Shown here: in pieces, positions 1 through 11,697 of the stretch | Position numbering within the stretch: the stretch's first letter is position 1 | How the letters are laid out: each line of letters starts with the position of its first letter | DNA from: Bursaphelenchus xylophilus | Taxonomy: Eukaryota > Nematoda > Chromadorea > Rhabditida > Aphelenchoididae | DNA length: 64,000 nucleotides | Reading direction: 5' to 3' | Assembly: GCA_904066235.2 (NCBI GenBank) | Contig: CAJFCV020000004.1 | Coordinates: forward strand, 4,898,001 to 4,962,000 | Notes under the pieces: generated by a model | The model's input: only the letters and a program-made list of their open reading frames with translations | Told to the model about the DNA's origin: nothing | Databases searched by the model: none | Position numbers and translations under genes: made by a program

Positions 1-903
1 GCTGTATCGCTGATTTTGGACTGGCCGTTCGCTTGTGAGTTCCACCACACTCTGAAATGTTATTTTTTAGAGAAGAAGATGTGATTCTCCCTTCAAAATT
101 GAATGTTCAAGTGGGAACGAAGCGATATATGGCGCCAGAGATTCTAAATAATTCCTTGAATGTCCGAAACTTTGATGAATTCAAGATGGCCGACGTTTAT
201 TCGTTTGCCTTGGTTATCTGGGAAATAATCAATAGGATACAGGTGAGATCAGTGGCTCATAAAAAGAACCCATTCCCTATTTTAGACTTCCAAAAGCCAT
301 GGAGCTCCTCGAACTCACAAAAGGATGATCAGTTTCTCATCAAGTTCGGGTATCGCGACAAGTTCCGGGGCTAGTTACGCGCCTCTAAGATATCGGCCTT
401 CATTTGAGTTGCATCGATCAAGGGACTCTTGTAATACGGCGACAGTAAGAGACGCTAAGCCTTAGCTAAAATCAAATGTATTTTCTAGACGATAGAAGCG
501 CGACCTCCAAGTCTGCCGTATCAAAATCTAGTGGACAGTGATCCCTCCTTCGATCAGATGAGACAATGTGTTTGTTACGAAAAGAAGAGGCCATTCCTGG
601 AAGATGAATGGACCAATGGCTCCAATGTAAGGAACTAGCATTTTATTTTCACATAACTATTACTAAGTATTACATAAGCTGTTTTAGGAAGTCCTAAAAG
701 AGCTGACGGACATGATGAAGGAGTGCTGGGCCGAGCGAGCAAAGAGTAGGCATACTGCTTATAAAATCAAGAAAGAAGTCAACGAATTGATGGAAATCGC
801 GAATCTGATCGACGATGAGTCCATTCCGGAAGAGACCAAGGCCCTCCGATCTGATCTTAATTATTCCCAGTCAGTGCTAAATCCCAATGTCAACATCGTT
901 TAG
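1..903 (+). CDS. Type I TGF-beta receptor serine/threonine kinase, 3' part (SMA-6/DAF-1 class)
   Basis: This is the C-terminal half of a receptor kinase; the gene runs in from the left edge. Exons are 1-34, 71-242, 489-626 and 688-903, all joined in frame, with a TAG stop at 901-903. The first exon reads [10 protein letters not shown], the DFG loop of the kinase (subdomain VII). The next exon has [12 protein letters not shown] and then [19 protein letters not shown], which match the activation segment and helix F of type I receptors. The following exon has [17 protein letters not shown], again type I-like; type II receptors differ here. The protein ends about 20 residues after the kinase fold with an acidic/Ser-rich tail. 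In worms such receptors phosphorylate R-SMADs in body-size (SMA-6) or dauer (DAF-1) signalling. I cannot choose between these two because the extracellular part and GS box lie outside the window. Confidence 0.88.
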
Positions 904-1039
904 GCCAATATGTCCTTAAGATACGATCTTGACTTTAGGATTTCTTTGTGTACCAAAAATGATTTCGAATACCGGTAATAACTGCTCAATAATTGTAAAT
1001 AGATGTGTTTATTTGGAGAAAAGAAAATTTTTTATTGTA

Positions 1040-2137
1040 CAGGGTGTTTCAAGAAATTTGGCAGAAACTAGTTGCGAATATTTTTGAGCTCTTGCTAGTT
1101 ATCGCGGAAATTCTTTTTGTTTCTAAAACATGACAGCGGGCGGTTTTGTAATGAACAAAAAAAAATTTTTTTTCGTCGGCGGAGGGGCCAGTTCTCGGCG
1201 GAGACATTTGGGGCCTTTTTTAAAAATCACACCTTATTACATGGCGGAAACTCTGTTACAGTGGCCGAAATCATGTTTACGTTACACCTCCGTGGATTTT
1301 ACGGTATGCTTTTTTTGCGTTTTCGATTTTACGCAACATCCGCGGAGGCGCGGCGGAGACCTCAGATTTCGGCGGACTTTGTTTTGGGCCCTCGGTTTTT
1401 GCAAATCCATGTTGGAAAAAAGGTTGGGGCGATTTTTTGTTGTCATCCGATGCACAGATGGCAAAAATTTTGTACTTTTTTCCCCCGGCGGAGGATTCGG
1501 CGGAGGCTTTATCAAAGGGTCAAAACAAAAGTTTGACTCTTTTGATAAAGCCTCCGCCGAATCCTCCGCCGATGTGTCCGCCGGACCAAAAAATAAGAAA
1601 AATGGTGTTGCTGTGATGGATTCTTGTAGCTGAGTTTTTTTCCCGGACTCCTAAGACTGTTCTGACCCTTTGATAAAGCCTCCGCCGAATCCTCCGCCGG
1701 GGAAAAAAGTGCGAAATTTTTGCATCTGTGCATCGGATGACAACAAAAAATCACCCCACACTTTTTTCCAACCTGAATTGAATGATCCAAAGGCTCAAAA
1801 CGACGTCCGCCGAAACCTGAGGTCTCCGCCGTGCCTCCGCGGATGAGCGAAAATCGAAAACAAAAAAAAGCATACCGCAAAATCCACGGAGGTTTAACGT
1901 AAACATGATTTTGGCCACTGTAACAGAGTTTCCACGATGTAATAAGGTGTGATTTTTAAAAAAGGCTCCAAATGCCTCCGCCGAGAACTGGCCTCTCCGC
2001 CGACGAAAAAATTTTTTTTTGTTCAGTACAAAACCGCCCGCTGTCAAGTTTTAGAAACAAAAAGAATTTCTGCGATAACTAGCAAGAGCTCAAAAATATT
2101 CGCAACTAGTTTCTGCCAAATTTCTTGAAACACCCTG
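1040..2137. mobile_element. Fold-back (long inverted repeat) non-autonomous DNA transposon, Tc1/mariner-like ends
   Basis: The two ends are inverted copies of each other. The left end begins CAGGGTGTTTCAAGAAATTT and the right end is its reverse complement. The match continues with only scattered differences for hundreds of bases, roughly 1040-1522 against 1663-2137. The element is flanked on both sides by TA (1038-1039 and 2138-2139), the target duplication expected of the Tc1/mariner superfamily. The arms are rich in repeated TCCGCCG/CGGCGGA units. The open frames inside are not real genes, because they are mirrored in both arms and match no transposase. The close arm identity suggests a young insertion or gene conversion. 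It sits between the 3' ends of the receptor kinase and the ETS gene and seems to disrupt neither. Confidence 0.9.
1495..1700. repeat. Secondary palindrome at the centre of the fold-back element
   Basis: Around 1499-1561 the sequence CGGCGGAGGCTTTATCAAAG is followed about 20 bases later by its inverse, forming a short hairpin. The same inverse block recurs near 1670-1700 at the start of the right arm. The centre of the element therefore looks like a small inverted duplication of the inner end of an arm, not a simple spacer. Confidence 0.7.
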
Positions 2138-2265
2138 TACTTAAAACTGATTACACAATGAAAAGATATTATGATTACGGTAGATGAAGAGTTTTAGACA
2201 CCCGGAATGAAGAGGATCCACACGGAAAAGACGATTGGAAGAGATATTCTAGGCGGAATACTAAG

Positions 2266-3293
2266 CTAACAGTTAGACCCCGATGTTTTGAAGTTATGTA
2301 GGTTGTAAGCAGTCATCGCTTGGAGAAGCATAAATTTCTCGACCAAACCTTGATTGAGGAGCGGCACAGCACTTTGCTGAGGAAGCTGTAGAGCGGGGGT
2401 ACCTGCAACGAAATCAGCGTTGACCCATATCATTTAAAAGTAATTAAACCGGCATCTTTAACATTATGAAATGTATAATATTATGCTTACCGTTCTGTGA
2501 ATGCTCGGATTTTACTTCATTCCCATTTCTTTGAAAGGGCCGCCGTTTTGGCGTGTCAACTAAAGGAGAGGAGCTTTTGCTTGCCGACGAAGGGCCAGCC
2601 AAAGAAGTTCCTGAAAAAATATTATTACCTTGAAACTTACCTTCATCGCTGGTAATTTTGTCAATGCTAAAAGACCGACAATTTGATGATAAAGCTGAAT
2701 TATCCAAAGAGCTGTTATTTGAAGAGCTGGTTGAAGAATTGGCAACTGAAGGGCTCCCTTCTGATGACTCTTCCACCGAATCTCCCCCAAAACTCATCTT
2801 GCTGTTGAGAACAAACCGGTAGACAAACTCCTTTCCCTTCACTTTCACCATAATATTCTTCTTGTAATAGGTCCTCAGAGCACGGGAAAGCTTATCATAA
2901 TTCATCTTCTTCTTGTCCTTGCGGAGGCCCCAAAGACGAGCGACCGCTTCGGGATGGATAAGCTGAAAACATAGATATTTATGACTAAAAAAAATCCAGA
3001 TGTATCTCGTTGTCTCCACTTTACTCGATTTTGTAAAACCACCAACAACGTACCTTAAACTCGGCTCTTTCCTTGTTGACCCACTGCACAACTTGGCCAT
3101 ATCTCTCATCTGCCAACAAATCCAACAAGAACTGCCATAAGGTAACCGAACGGGGACTCATTTCACCTTCCAGAAGACACCTCACTTCACTGAATGATAT
3201 GTGAATTGCCCTGAAACCGGCACTGGTTATGATTTGCTTAGCATTTCTGTGTTTATCTTGAGAATTTCCTGTCTTTTTGATTCCGGATTTCAT
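2266..3293 (-). CDS. ETS-domain transcription factor, ELK/LIN-1 class, divergent
   Basis: Reading on the minus strand, exons are 3293-3054, 2962-2641, 2610-2491 and 2402-2266, giving 272 residues. The ETS domain starts at [17 protein letters not shown] and continues across the first intron (after EFK) into [40 protein letters not shown] and VYRFV, so nearly the whole winged helix is present. The spacing matches ELK-type ETS factors. Downstream is a Ser/Asn-rich linker, then FSIDKI and a VKSE sequence that fits the SUMO consensus. No FxFP docking motif is visible. The recognition helix has RTYY where the family normally has RYYY. The start at 3293 is the first Met of the open exon. An alternative is Met at 3161, just before the domain, and a possible acceptor (GGTTTCAG) inside the first exon leaves the true N-terminus unsure. 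Confidence 0.9.
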
Positions 3294-4536
3294 GGGAATG
3301 ACCGGACAAGTGCTGGTTAATCAGCGATTTACGCAATCAGTAAGTGCTACCTGATTTCTCTGCCTTGTAAAAGTGCCAGTGAAAGAGCAGGTGGAAGGGA
3401 GAGACGCAGAAAATGTTATGGGATGATTTGAAAATGAGTTGGGAATGGGAGCGGAACGTGAGAATTCCCGCGGTAATTTGAATCAAGAGTCATTGACACC
3501 GGCCACACCGGAAGTGGCAGAAAGTTTCGACAATTTCAACCTTAACAGTGATATTATTATCTTTCCGTTATGAATTCTTGTTTCAAAGGAATAAGTACGA
3601 GTCAGTTTTGTAGACCATTTTCAATAATTCAAACAGTGAAATATGGATTCTCCTTAAAGATTTCACGTAACACACGTTTTACGTGGAACATGGGAACGGG
3701 AATGTTGTGTATAAATATTATCTTGGAAATGGATATTAAAGAAACCGACGCGGTAAATGATACATATCCCGAGAACATCCCAAAATGCCACCTGATATTC
3801 CCTCAGGGTTTCATCGATCGCTCTCAAGATAAAGAAATCCAAACACAACAAAGATGACAACTTTTAACTAAAAATGGAAATAATTTACTGGGCTGTCATA
3901 CAGGGAATGCCCAGTAAGACACTGGCATTATCTTATGAGATGAGTTTGGCCATCTTCATGGGCCTCCCATCATTTCCTTCCCTTAGGTAACATTATGATC
4001 ATTTCATTCCGTCGCCGCCAAAGACTGAAGGAAGCTTCTTCAATTAGGGATCAAAGGAGCGATCGGCCATCTTTTCGGCATCCAAATTCCATCCTGCTTT
4101 AGGTAATATGACCGGTCCACAATTTAGATACTGTAATGCATGTGAAATTTCATTGACAACCTTTTTAGAAGTATCTCAAAATAATAATGGATGGTTTATT
4201 TGCCGTGTGCATTTAACGTATTATTGTAAGTATTAGACTGCTTTATTTATGGGAAGGAACGTCATAATGTGAAATCTGCAAAGACGGTGACTTAAGAGTT
4301 TGGAAACGAGAAGGGACGGGCTCCTTTAGGAGGAAGCGCGGATCTCTCTTCTCTCCTCTGAACTTGTTTCAATCCGGATTTTGGTTTTTTATAACGATTC
4401 TCATCAAAAAATAAATTGCCATTAACGAACTCACAACTTTCCGATGACTTAACGTTGTCGCATTTGAGTTTAAACACTTTACTGACTTATTTCTTGACAA
4501 TACTTTTTGCGTATTTTATAATTACTGTACTTTCAG
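3294..4536. other. Intergenic region between divergent ETS and collagen genes
   Basis: These 1.2 kb separate two divergently transcribed genes and should hold both promoters. I see no coding exon. Short open frames around 3570-3860 appear on both strands at once and have no splice or start context. No clear TATA box was recognised. Confidence 0.6.
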
Positions 4537-5581
4537 ATGGAGTCGGGGAAAGTGGCTACAGTGCTAGCCGTCACCATTTCTACTGGTGCCATTATGATCG
4601 CCCTTTGTACAACTTTCAGGATGTACAGTGAGATCACCGAGATGAGAGATGAACTTATGGCTGACATCTACGAGTTCAATGTAAAAAAATATCATTTTGA
4701 AGATATCGAGTATTTCAGAACTTGACAAAAGATGCGTGGAGTGAGATGATGGCGATGCAAAACTTGAGTCCGATCAAGCCTCAGGCAAATCCCTTGAAGA
4801 GAAATCCGTTTGAAAGTATTTTCAGAGGAAGCAGACAGTCGGGACTTCCTCCACAGTGCAGTAAGTCGTGCTGCCTTTATCTTATCTATCCATATCTATT
4901 CAAAGAAATTCTTCTTGTCATTTAGAATGCGGTCTTCAACCCAACAACTGTCCTCCAGGCCATCCTGGCCCTCCCGGTCGTCCAGGAATCCCCGGATCGC
5001 CTGGAATTCCTGGCCCAAGTGGTCGAAGTGGGATGTCCGGCAATGCCTTGGCTGATGTTCTCTACCAACAGCCTTGCATCAAGTGCCCTGCTGGGCCTCC
5101 TGGTGCACCTGGAGTCCCTGGCCGTCCTGGAATTCCCGGTGTTTCGGGCTCTGACGGCCCAGACGCCGTTCCCGTTCCTCCAGGCCCTCCTGGACCCCCT
5201 GGACCAGAAGGAGATCAAGGTGAAGGAGGAGCTGATGGAATCCCTGGAGAGCCCGGAGCTCCTGGGGCCTCTGGAGTCAAGTCAATCCCTGGCGTCGCCG
5301 GTCCTCAAGGAGCACCAGGAGCGCCCGGAGAGGCAGGAGAACCTGGAATTCCTGGCACCAGCGTCGATGGAGGAGTTGGAGAGGTTGGTGATGTTGGTGC
5401 TCCTGGTGCTCCAGGTATGCCTGGGCCAAGAGGAAGACCTGGCGTTCCTGGAACCGAAGGAATCCCCGGCCAAGACGGTCAATATTGTCCTTGTCCAGCT
5501 CGTGGTGCTTATATTCAGCCAGCTGAAGCAAAAGAAACCTACGAAGCCAATGGCCCTGAAGAGGGAAGTGGCGAACACTAA
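4537..5581 (+). CDS. Cuticle collagen (col family), three exons
   Basis: Exons are 4537-4680, 4719-4860 and 4926-5581, giving 313 residues. Residues about 5-30 form a hydrophobic segment ([20 protein letters not shown]), followed by the nematode cuticle collagen N-terminal block with [13 protein letters not shown] and DAWSEMMAM. After a Cys-containing stretch ([15 protein letters not shown]) come Gly-X-Y blocks broken by a Cys cluster ([10 protein letters not shown]), and a second Cys pair (CPCPARG) closes the triple-helical part. The tail is short and acidic (EEGSGEH). Such proteins are trimerised in the ER, secreted by hypodermis and cross-linked into the cuticle. The third exon carries all the Gly-X-Y repeat. 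A poly(A) signal lies a few bases past the stop. The exact col group cannot be assigned from memory. Confidence 0.95.
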
Positions 5582-5592
5582 ATCACTTTCAA

Positions 5593-5598
5593 AATAAA
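5593..5598 (+). terminator. Poly(A) signal AATAAA of the first collagen gene
   Basis: AATAAA lies 12 bases after the TAA stop. The convergent chemoreceptor gene ends at 5641, so the two 3' ends are only about 60 bases apart. Confidence 0.7.
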
Positions 5599-5640
5599 AG
5601 AATATATAATATAATTTATCTTCCAAAAAAGGGTGAGGTA

Positions 5641-7143
5641 TCAATTAGTAACCGGCTTCGAGTTCTCTTGCCCGAACATGGTAGGCTTACTCCTGATCGC
5701 CCGTTTCCTTTTCCCCGTTTTGATTCCAATGACACTCAATTGCTCTGTGAAGGCTTTTCTGTAATCGGGATAAGTACTGTAGTAGATGAAAAAGTTGGCC
5801 GCAATGGCCACATTGGCAGGCCATCCAAAGTCCGTATGAACCAAAAACATATCGAAATCAGTTGCCCCCAACTTCTCGGCTGAAATGTTGACCAAAGTTG
5901 TGATAAACCACCCAAAAATGATTCCAGAGACAATGAAAGTTAAAGATCTTGTCAACTTTCGGGCATAGCGTTCTGAAAATCGAGCTGAAATAAAAGTTTT
6001 GTAGGGTTAGTATAGGTGAGGACAAGTACAAATTGTGAGTTACTTAGAACATTCCATCGAAAGGATGCACATGCTTACCTTTTTTGGAGCGAATTAACAG
6101 CCACACAATGCTGTAGCAAACGATTGTCGATGCAAATGTTGTCCATTGCGCGACATTCCAATATAATCCGAGATTTCCATTCAGTGGAGTTGTTACGAAG
6201 CACAAAACCAACTTGTTCTCATCACCTTGCATCGAATTTATTGATAGAAAAAGGAACGTCATCGAGTACATAAGAGGCAGACATAAGAGTCCACCGACAT
6301 ACAAAACGTGATTTATTGAGTTGTATCTAAAGCCAAACCCATTTTTATGATGCAATTAGAAGCCTACCGTAATGGAAAAGTAATGCAAATTAATCGATCG
6401 ATACCCACGGTAAGGTAAGAAAAGGATCCAAAGTTCATGCCGCAAAAAGAGATTACTTGTTGATAAAAACAGTTGTTGAGGGTTGTAAATGTGTGCAATG
6501 AGAAGAAATTTATTGCAAATATGACGTGTGAAGATTGATGGAGAATATCCGAGAAGGCCGTGGCTGCGATCAGGATGTGGACTGATTGCCGGGTCTTCCT
6601 AAAATACGGACAATTATTTTTCTCATAATTTTTTAGATTACTGTAATCATTGCAATTTCATAAAGTAAAATTAATTTAATCTTAACTTTGATCATAACCT
6701 TCATTTTCTGGTTTGTATCAACAACTTTTCCTCGCTCTGGGAAAATTCTTTCGTTCCTATGAACCCGCACTAATCTAAGCCTACAATGTAACCCACGTCT
6801 GCTTTGGCATATTTTTGATATGCCCAAAAGTTGGTGTGGGAAAGGTGCTCAGAACAAACAGATTACAAATCATAAATACATATGTTTTAAGATATAAAAG
6901 TACCCTAATTAGCGAACAAGAAGACGCGAACTATTTTTCAAACTTTCCATTAATGATGGCCACGTACTTTTAACACAAACATCAAGAATCTATCTTTTCT
7001 GAGATCACTTACCCACTCCTAATTGTAGCCAACACGATATTTGAGTTCCCAAAGATACCAACGGCGACAGAACACAAGATAATGATTACACCCGGGACTG
7101 CCGCCCATATTAATCGATCATGGTATTCATTGTAAAAATCCAT
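5641..7143 (-). CDS. Seven-transmembrane chemoreceptor, Srsx-like
   Basis: Minus-strand exons are 7143-7013, 6598-6368, 6326-6079 and 5984-5641, giving 317 residues. The first exon holds TM1 (VPGVIIILCSVAVGIFGNSN) ending in ATIRS. The second has HILIAATAFSD (TM2), a long TM3 region and the hallmark GIDRLICITFPLRY after TM3. The third has TM4 and TM5 with a Cys-containing loop. The last has a basic loop (ERYARKLTRS), TM6, TM7 and the end motif YYSTYPDYRKAF. GIDRL and YRKAF are typical of the Srsx group of nematode G-protein-coupled chemoreceptors, which act in sensory neuron cilia. Related Srv/Srx families share parts of these motifs, so receptor identity is firm but the subfamily is less so. 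All four exons join in phase; the third intron is only 41 bases. Confidence 0.88.
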
Positions 7144-8702
7144 AAACTAAAAAAATGAAATTCAAAGAAATAAAGACGGATTTACCGTTACTTGGACAAC
7201 GTTAATGTGTTTATGGCCCTACAGTAATTTTTGCAGCTTATTTTAAATCAGTTTCATTACAATTTTCCCACTGAACATTAAAGTATAACAAGTTTATCGC
7301 CTTCAAATTGACTTCCAAACCATGTTATTTCTAAAGTTATCGTATTAAAATAAATTTATGGATGATAAATAAGATCGCTATAGAAGTTAAGTATGGCAAA
7401 AAGTAGCGTGCTGGACCCAAGACTAACAATTGTAAAATGTTGTGCCAAATTCGGCATTAATAAAAGTTCTGAGAAATCTTTACACTAAGCACTTGAGGAG
7501 AATGTAGGACCTCGTGGGTTACAAATATGTGAGAAACATCGTAATACACGTCATGTATATAAGAGCTGAGGGGTTCTGTCTCCAGAAAATAATTGTTATT
7601 GCAAAGAACCAATTACTGTGAAGCTAGACAAGAAATTGGGATAATAATGATGTTGTGAAAACAGCAATATTAAATTACCAAAAAGCAACCCTAACTTGTC
7701 GACCAAAAAAATTGATCTTTTAAAATAATCACAGCCTAAGAACGACCAGTAAAATAAATAAAACGCTGCCCCAGCTCTGATATAATTTTCAGTTTCTGAC
7801 TTCCGTGTTTTGAGAGCTAATACAGTAAACTCAAACTATTTGATTATTATTTAAATACCTGGAAAGGTGGTAAACAGGTGTAAAAGTTGATTACCTAGAG
7901 CAATGTAAAATTTAAGATATGCTTCGAATTACTCCATCCTTAGGATACAAAACAGAGAACACTCACCGCCATCGTATTTTATAGGACAAAATAATGAGCA
8001 GATGTAAATAAGAGTAATTAGTAATGCCACAAAGGACCTTTTTAATACATTCCATGCATCTTACCTATTAAGGACATGTTATACTCAGTCTGATATACTT
8101 TTGTTTACATCTTTTGAATTAACAGCAAGATTGTAAAAGGGCGTGACAACAAAGGAACACTGGTATATTGCCTGGTATTGATTCATAAAGTGCTTTGGTT
8201 TTCGTAGGAATTTTTTCATTACCTACGTACATAATCGTTTATAAATAAATTTTCTCAAGACCAAATTTGAAGACTCTCAGAATAAAAAAAAACAAAGCGG
8301 GAATTCATTCACATCTTGATGGTCTACCGGAAGGTTACGACAAACCCCATAGGCTTATGTCATCAGGCACAGAAAAATAAAAATTTGTATTGTAGTTCAT
8401 CAAAGTTGAGGCAAAAATTTTAAAAAAAAAACTGCACGCGATGAGAATCCAAAGCCTTCTTCCTTGCCATATAACCGATGATCGCTTCTTAAACACAATT
8501 TGGTCATTTATCTCGAGCCTGCCCATCAAAATCCACAAGACCTACCGCGGTTTGTTTCCATCGTATAAAATGTCGCCGCAGTCTGCGTTCTCAAAAACCC
8601 GAGCTGCGCTTTTCCAATTTATTCTAATTTTTCGCGGAGGGCAATGTAAAAGGCTTTGTAGATTTGTTTCTCAAGCTTATTCTGATCTTTCTTTATGTAT
8701 AG
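7144..8702. other. Intergenic region between chemoreceptor and capg-2
   Basis: About 1.6 kb of AT-rich DNA separates divergent genes. It probably contains both promoters. I see no supported exon; open frames near 8335-8746 overlap on opposite strands and do not splice in frame into the downstream gene. Confidence 0.55.
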
Positions 8703-11697
8703 ATGGGTTGGAGACCAAAAGATATCGCCCGAAAGTTGGCGGATAAAGAGAATCTCGGCCAGGACGAGATCAACGAGATCTTCGGGGATTTCGAGTTTTT
8801 GAGCAATAAAAATGTAAGTTCAATTGACGTATTTAACATTCTTTTATGTAGGGGTTCAATTTATGTTTGTATATCGCGCTCCATCGCTTGTCCGTCGAAG
8901 ATATCTGGGCCAAAGTTTGTGATCTGGCTGTTAACAGCAACATGAACAGGTGATTTATTTTTCTCTGCTTTCAATTGATTGATTTCGATAATTCAATAAT
9001 TTCCGTGGTTTTTAGAAAGCATTGCGAACTTCTTGGCCGCCTCATATTTGTATATTACATAAAATCTCCCGAATTTGAGGAGGATTCGATTCCAAATGGT
9101 CACAGAAAGGCATGGAAGGAGCTGATCGCAGAAGAATTGTTCAAACCCCTTATGGAGTGTTGTGTGTTGGGAAAGAAGGCGGCTTTAGCCGAGTCATTGC
9201 GAATGGTAAATGCTTTCTGATAAGTTTTTTTTTATTGTTTTAGGTATTCCGTTCTCTGGTTTTGGAGCAACGAGCAGATCTAAATCGGCGGTTGTTTAAA
9301 ATAAGCAAAGGGCTTGTTTGGAGATATCTTGATGTGAGTTCCATTTTTGAGTTGCTGTTTGTTTACAAGGCTTTGGTTTTTTATATAATTTTAGTCTCCA
9401 AACGACACTATTCGAATGGGTGCCTTCTATGTACAGCAAAATCTATTTCCACCAACTTCGGAAGATTCTCTGGATGCCGAAAGATACTTTAGTTTCCATT
9501 TGAATGCTTTTATCTCTGCATTGGAAGATCTCTCACTACCAGTTCGATTGATGTCCCTAGAGAATGTGATGGAGAAATTTAGCTATTGGTTTGACGAAAC
9601 TCCTCCGGAGTTCAGGAAACGAATGAGAGAAGTGCTGGACACTTTGGTTTCCGATGTTAACGTCAAAACAAGGGCTGCAATCTTCAAAGTATGATGGTTT
9701 ATATAATTTGGTATCTAAATTTTAGGCTTTTCGATTTTTTGCTGCTCAAGTCTCCATTCCGGCCAAGAACTGGGCCAAGGAGGTTTTGAAGGTCTATGTT
9801 CCGAACGGTGTGGATGATGTCAAGGAGAAAGTTAGACTCAGCGCTTTCAAATTGTTGAATTCCCTTAACAGCGACCCAGAATTTGTAAGAATACTATAAT
9901 TTGGACGGAATATTACCAATATTTTTAGGATGTATACTACCTTGTTGATCTCCCTGCCATCCTAAATAGATTGGATTTCGAAGAAAGTCGTGAAATCGAA
10001 TTGGAAATCGGGAAATTACTTTGCGAAAAATGGTTTGGCTCAGTTTCTTATGTACAAAAGTTCTTGAACGTATCTCAATTATGTAAAATTAATCGAAATG
10101 CCGCTTTGGATTTGCATCGAGTGATAATTGGAGAGGAGATTATGAGTAAAGAGAAGTCTTGTAAGTTGCTTTGTTATTATTTTTATCTCACTTTAGTGTC
10201 GTATATCTGCGGTCTCTCCGAATTCCTTCCAATGATATTGAACAAATATTGTGGTGATAAAGTGGATCTGGATTTTGATCTCAGTCGAGAATTTAATAGT
10301 CAGAGTAATGATAAAAGTAAGTTTTGAGATGGTTCTGATATTGGTGATAATGCCCGATCTAGTGTAAGATAATTGTTTTGATTGTTTAGAATTGGAGTCC
10401 CTCAAAGATGTGATAGATTGTCTTGTAGTCAGTTACACGCTTCTTCAGCCTGATCTTAAGGAAATTTGTGGAACTCAGAGTTCGGATATTGAGTTAACCA
10501 TAATCCAGAGAAGATTTTCCGAGGCCATTTCTATTATTTTCGACAAGTTCAGCGATAATGAAGGACTCATGGACACGGCTTTGACCTTGGCCACGATGTC
10601 CCCAAAAGTTGTCAATTGCATGCCAAAGTTTAAATTGGATACAGAGAGACAATTAAGGAGCGGGAGATTAGATGATAAGAGGTTACAGGTAAGAATTTGG
10701 TTATTTTACTCAATGTTTTAGGTATTTGCTATGGCTGATATGGATAAAGTGGTCCATTTGATGTGTGAAGGGTTGGATCAATGTAAACGGACCTCTGAGA
10801 AGTTCATTGTCGCCACTCCATCCCCTGCAAAACGTCCTCGTCTCTCCTCGGTGTTCCTGAACGAGGAAACGGTCATCGACGCGTTGAACTCTCTGATCTG
10901 TACTTCTGTCACCAAGGACTATTTATTTACTGTAAGATTTGATTAACCTTTTCCGTCCTTGAATTGTTTTTTAAAACCAACTGAATTTAAAAATGTTGTT
11001 TTCTGATGTAAAATTGTTTATTTCAGACCTTCATCACCTCCCTGAATAATATCGTTAGGACGTTGTGTGAGATCAGAGAGAACTATTTATTATCATTGAG
11101 ACCAAAAAGAACGAGGTTTAATAGTCTGGGGATCCTCGTAAAAACAATCGATCTCCTCACAGTTCTCCTCGTTTTCAAATTCACGGATGAAAAGGAGCCC
11201 GAAGAAGAGAAAACAACTACTCCGAAGGGAAGGCGGAAGAAATCTTTGAATAATTCGGTCGGAACTCCAAAATCAGCCAACAGAAAGAGGAAATTGAGCG
11301 CTAGTTTGTCGCCGGAAAGGTATTTGCAATTGGATCCGTTGACAAAGGACGTGGACTTGTACAGTCTTCATTTCAAGTCATGCCCTGAGGCCATTTTGAA
11401 AAAGGTTGAGGTATCAGAAGCTATCTTGAGGTCGATTGGAATCATGGCCAAGTCATTTGTCCACGAAAAAAGAGTCTTGGAGGAAGCGTTGAGATTTGTG
11501 GAGGGTCTGAAACAATATAAAGTAAGTTGGAGTTGTTCTATAATATTTTGAATGTTTTTTAGACCTCCCATCCTCGAATTCCCTTTCCCGAGCCTGCTTA
11601 CGATGATTGTTGCCAATCCATTGATCATGCCTTAGGGTTTGCTCTGGAGTCCGCCCCTTTTCGATCACCCAGGCTCTCTTTCAGCCCCGAATTGTAA
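8703..11697 (+). CDS. capg-2: Condensin II complex subunit G2 (CAPG-2/NCAPG2)
   Basis: Twelve exons join in frame: 8703-8813, 8852-8949, 9016-9205, 9244-9333, 9395-9688, 9726-9884, 9929-10160, 10197-10316, 10390-10688, 10722-10931, 11027-11521 and 11563-11697, giving 810 residues. The protein is an all-helical HEAT-type sequence. The segments RMGAFYVQQNLFP, LEDLSLPVRLMSLENVMEKF and YWFDETPPEFRKRM correspond to the NCAPG2 region with paired YW and PP followed by a charged helix and an AxFKxF segment. A basic Lys/Arg/Ser stretch near residues 640-670 may be a localisation or phosphorylation region. Condensin II compacts mitotic chromosomes together with SMC2/SMC4. The start codon directly follows a T-rich AG, suggesting spliced-leader addition. 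The protein is shorter at the N-terminus than human NCAPG2 (about 1,140 residues), so an upstream exon could be missing, though none was found. Confidence 0.75.

Noticed and set aside
1117..2047. Several 77-167 residue open frames inside the fold-back element
   Set aside because: They are mirrored in both arms, rich in simple GC-rich repeats and resemble no transposase.
8441..8746. Plus-strand open frame upstream of capg-2 as an extra first exon
   Set aside because: It overlaps the capg-2 start in another frame and its possible donor does not join in phase.
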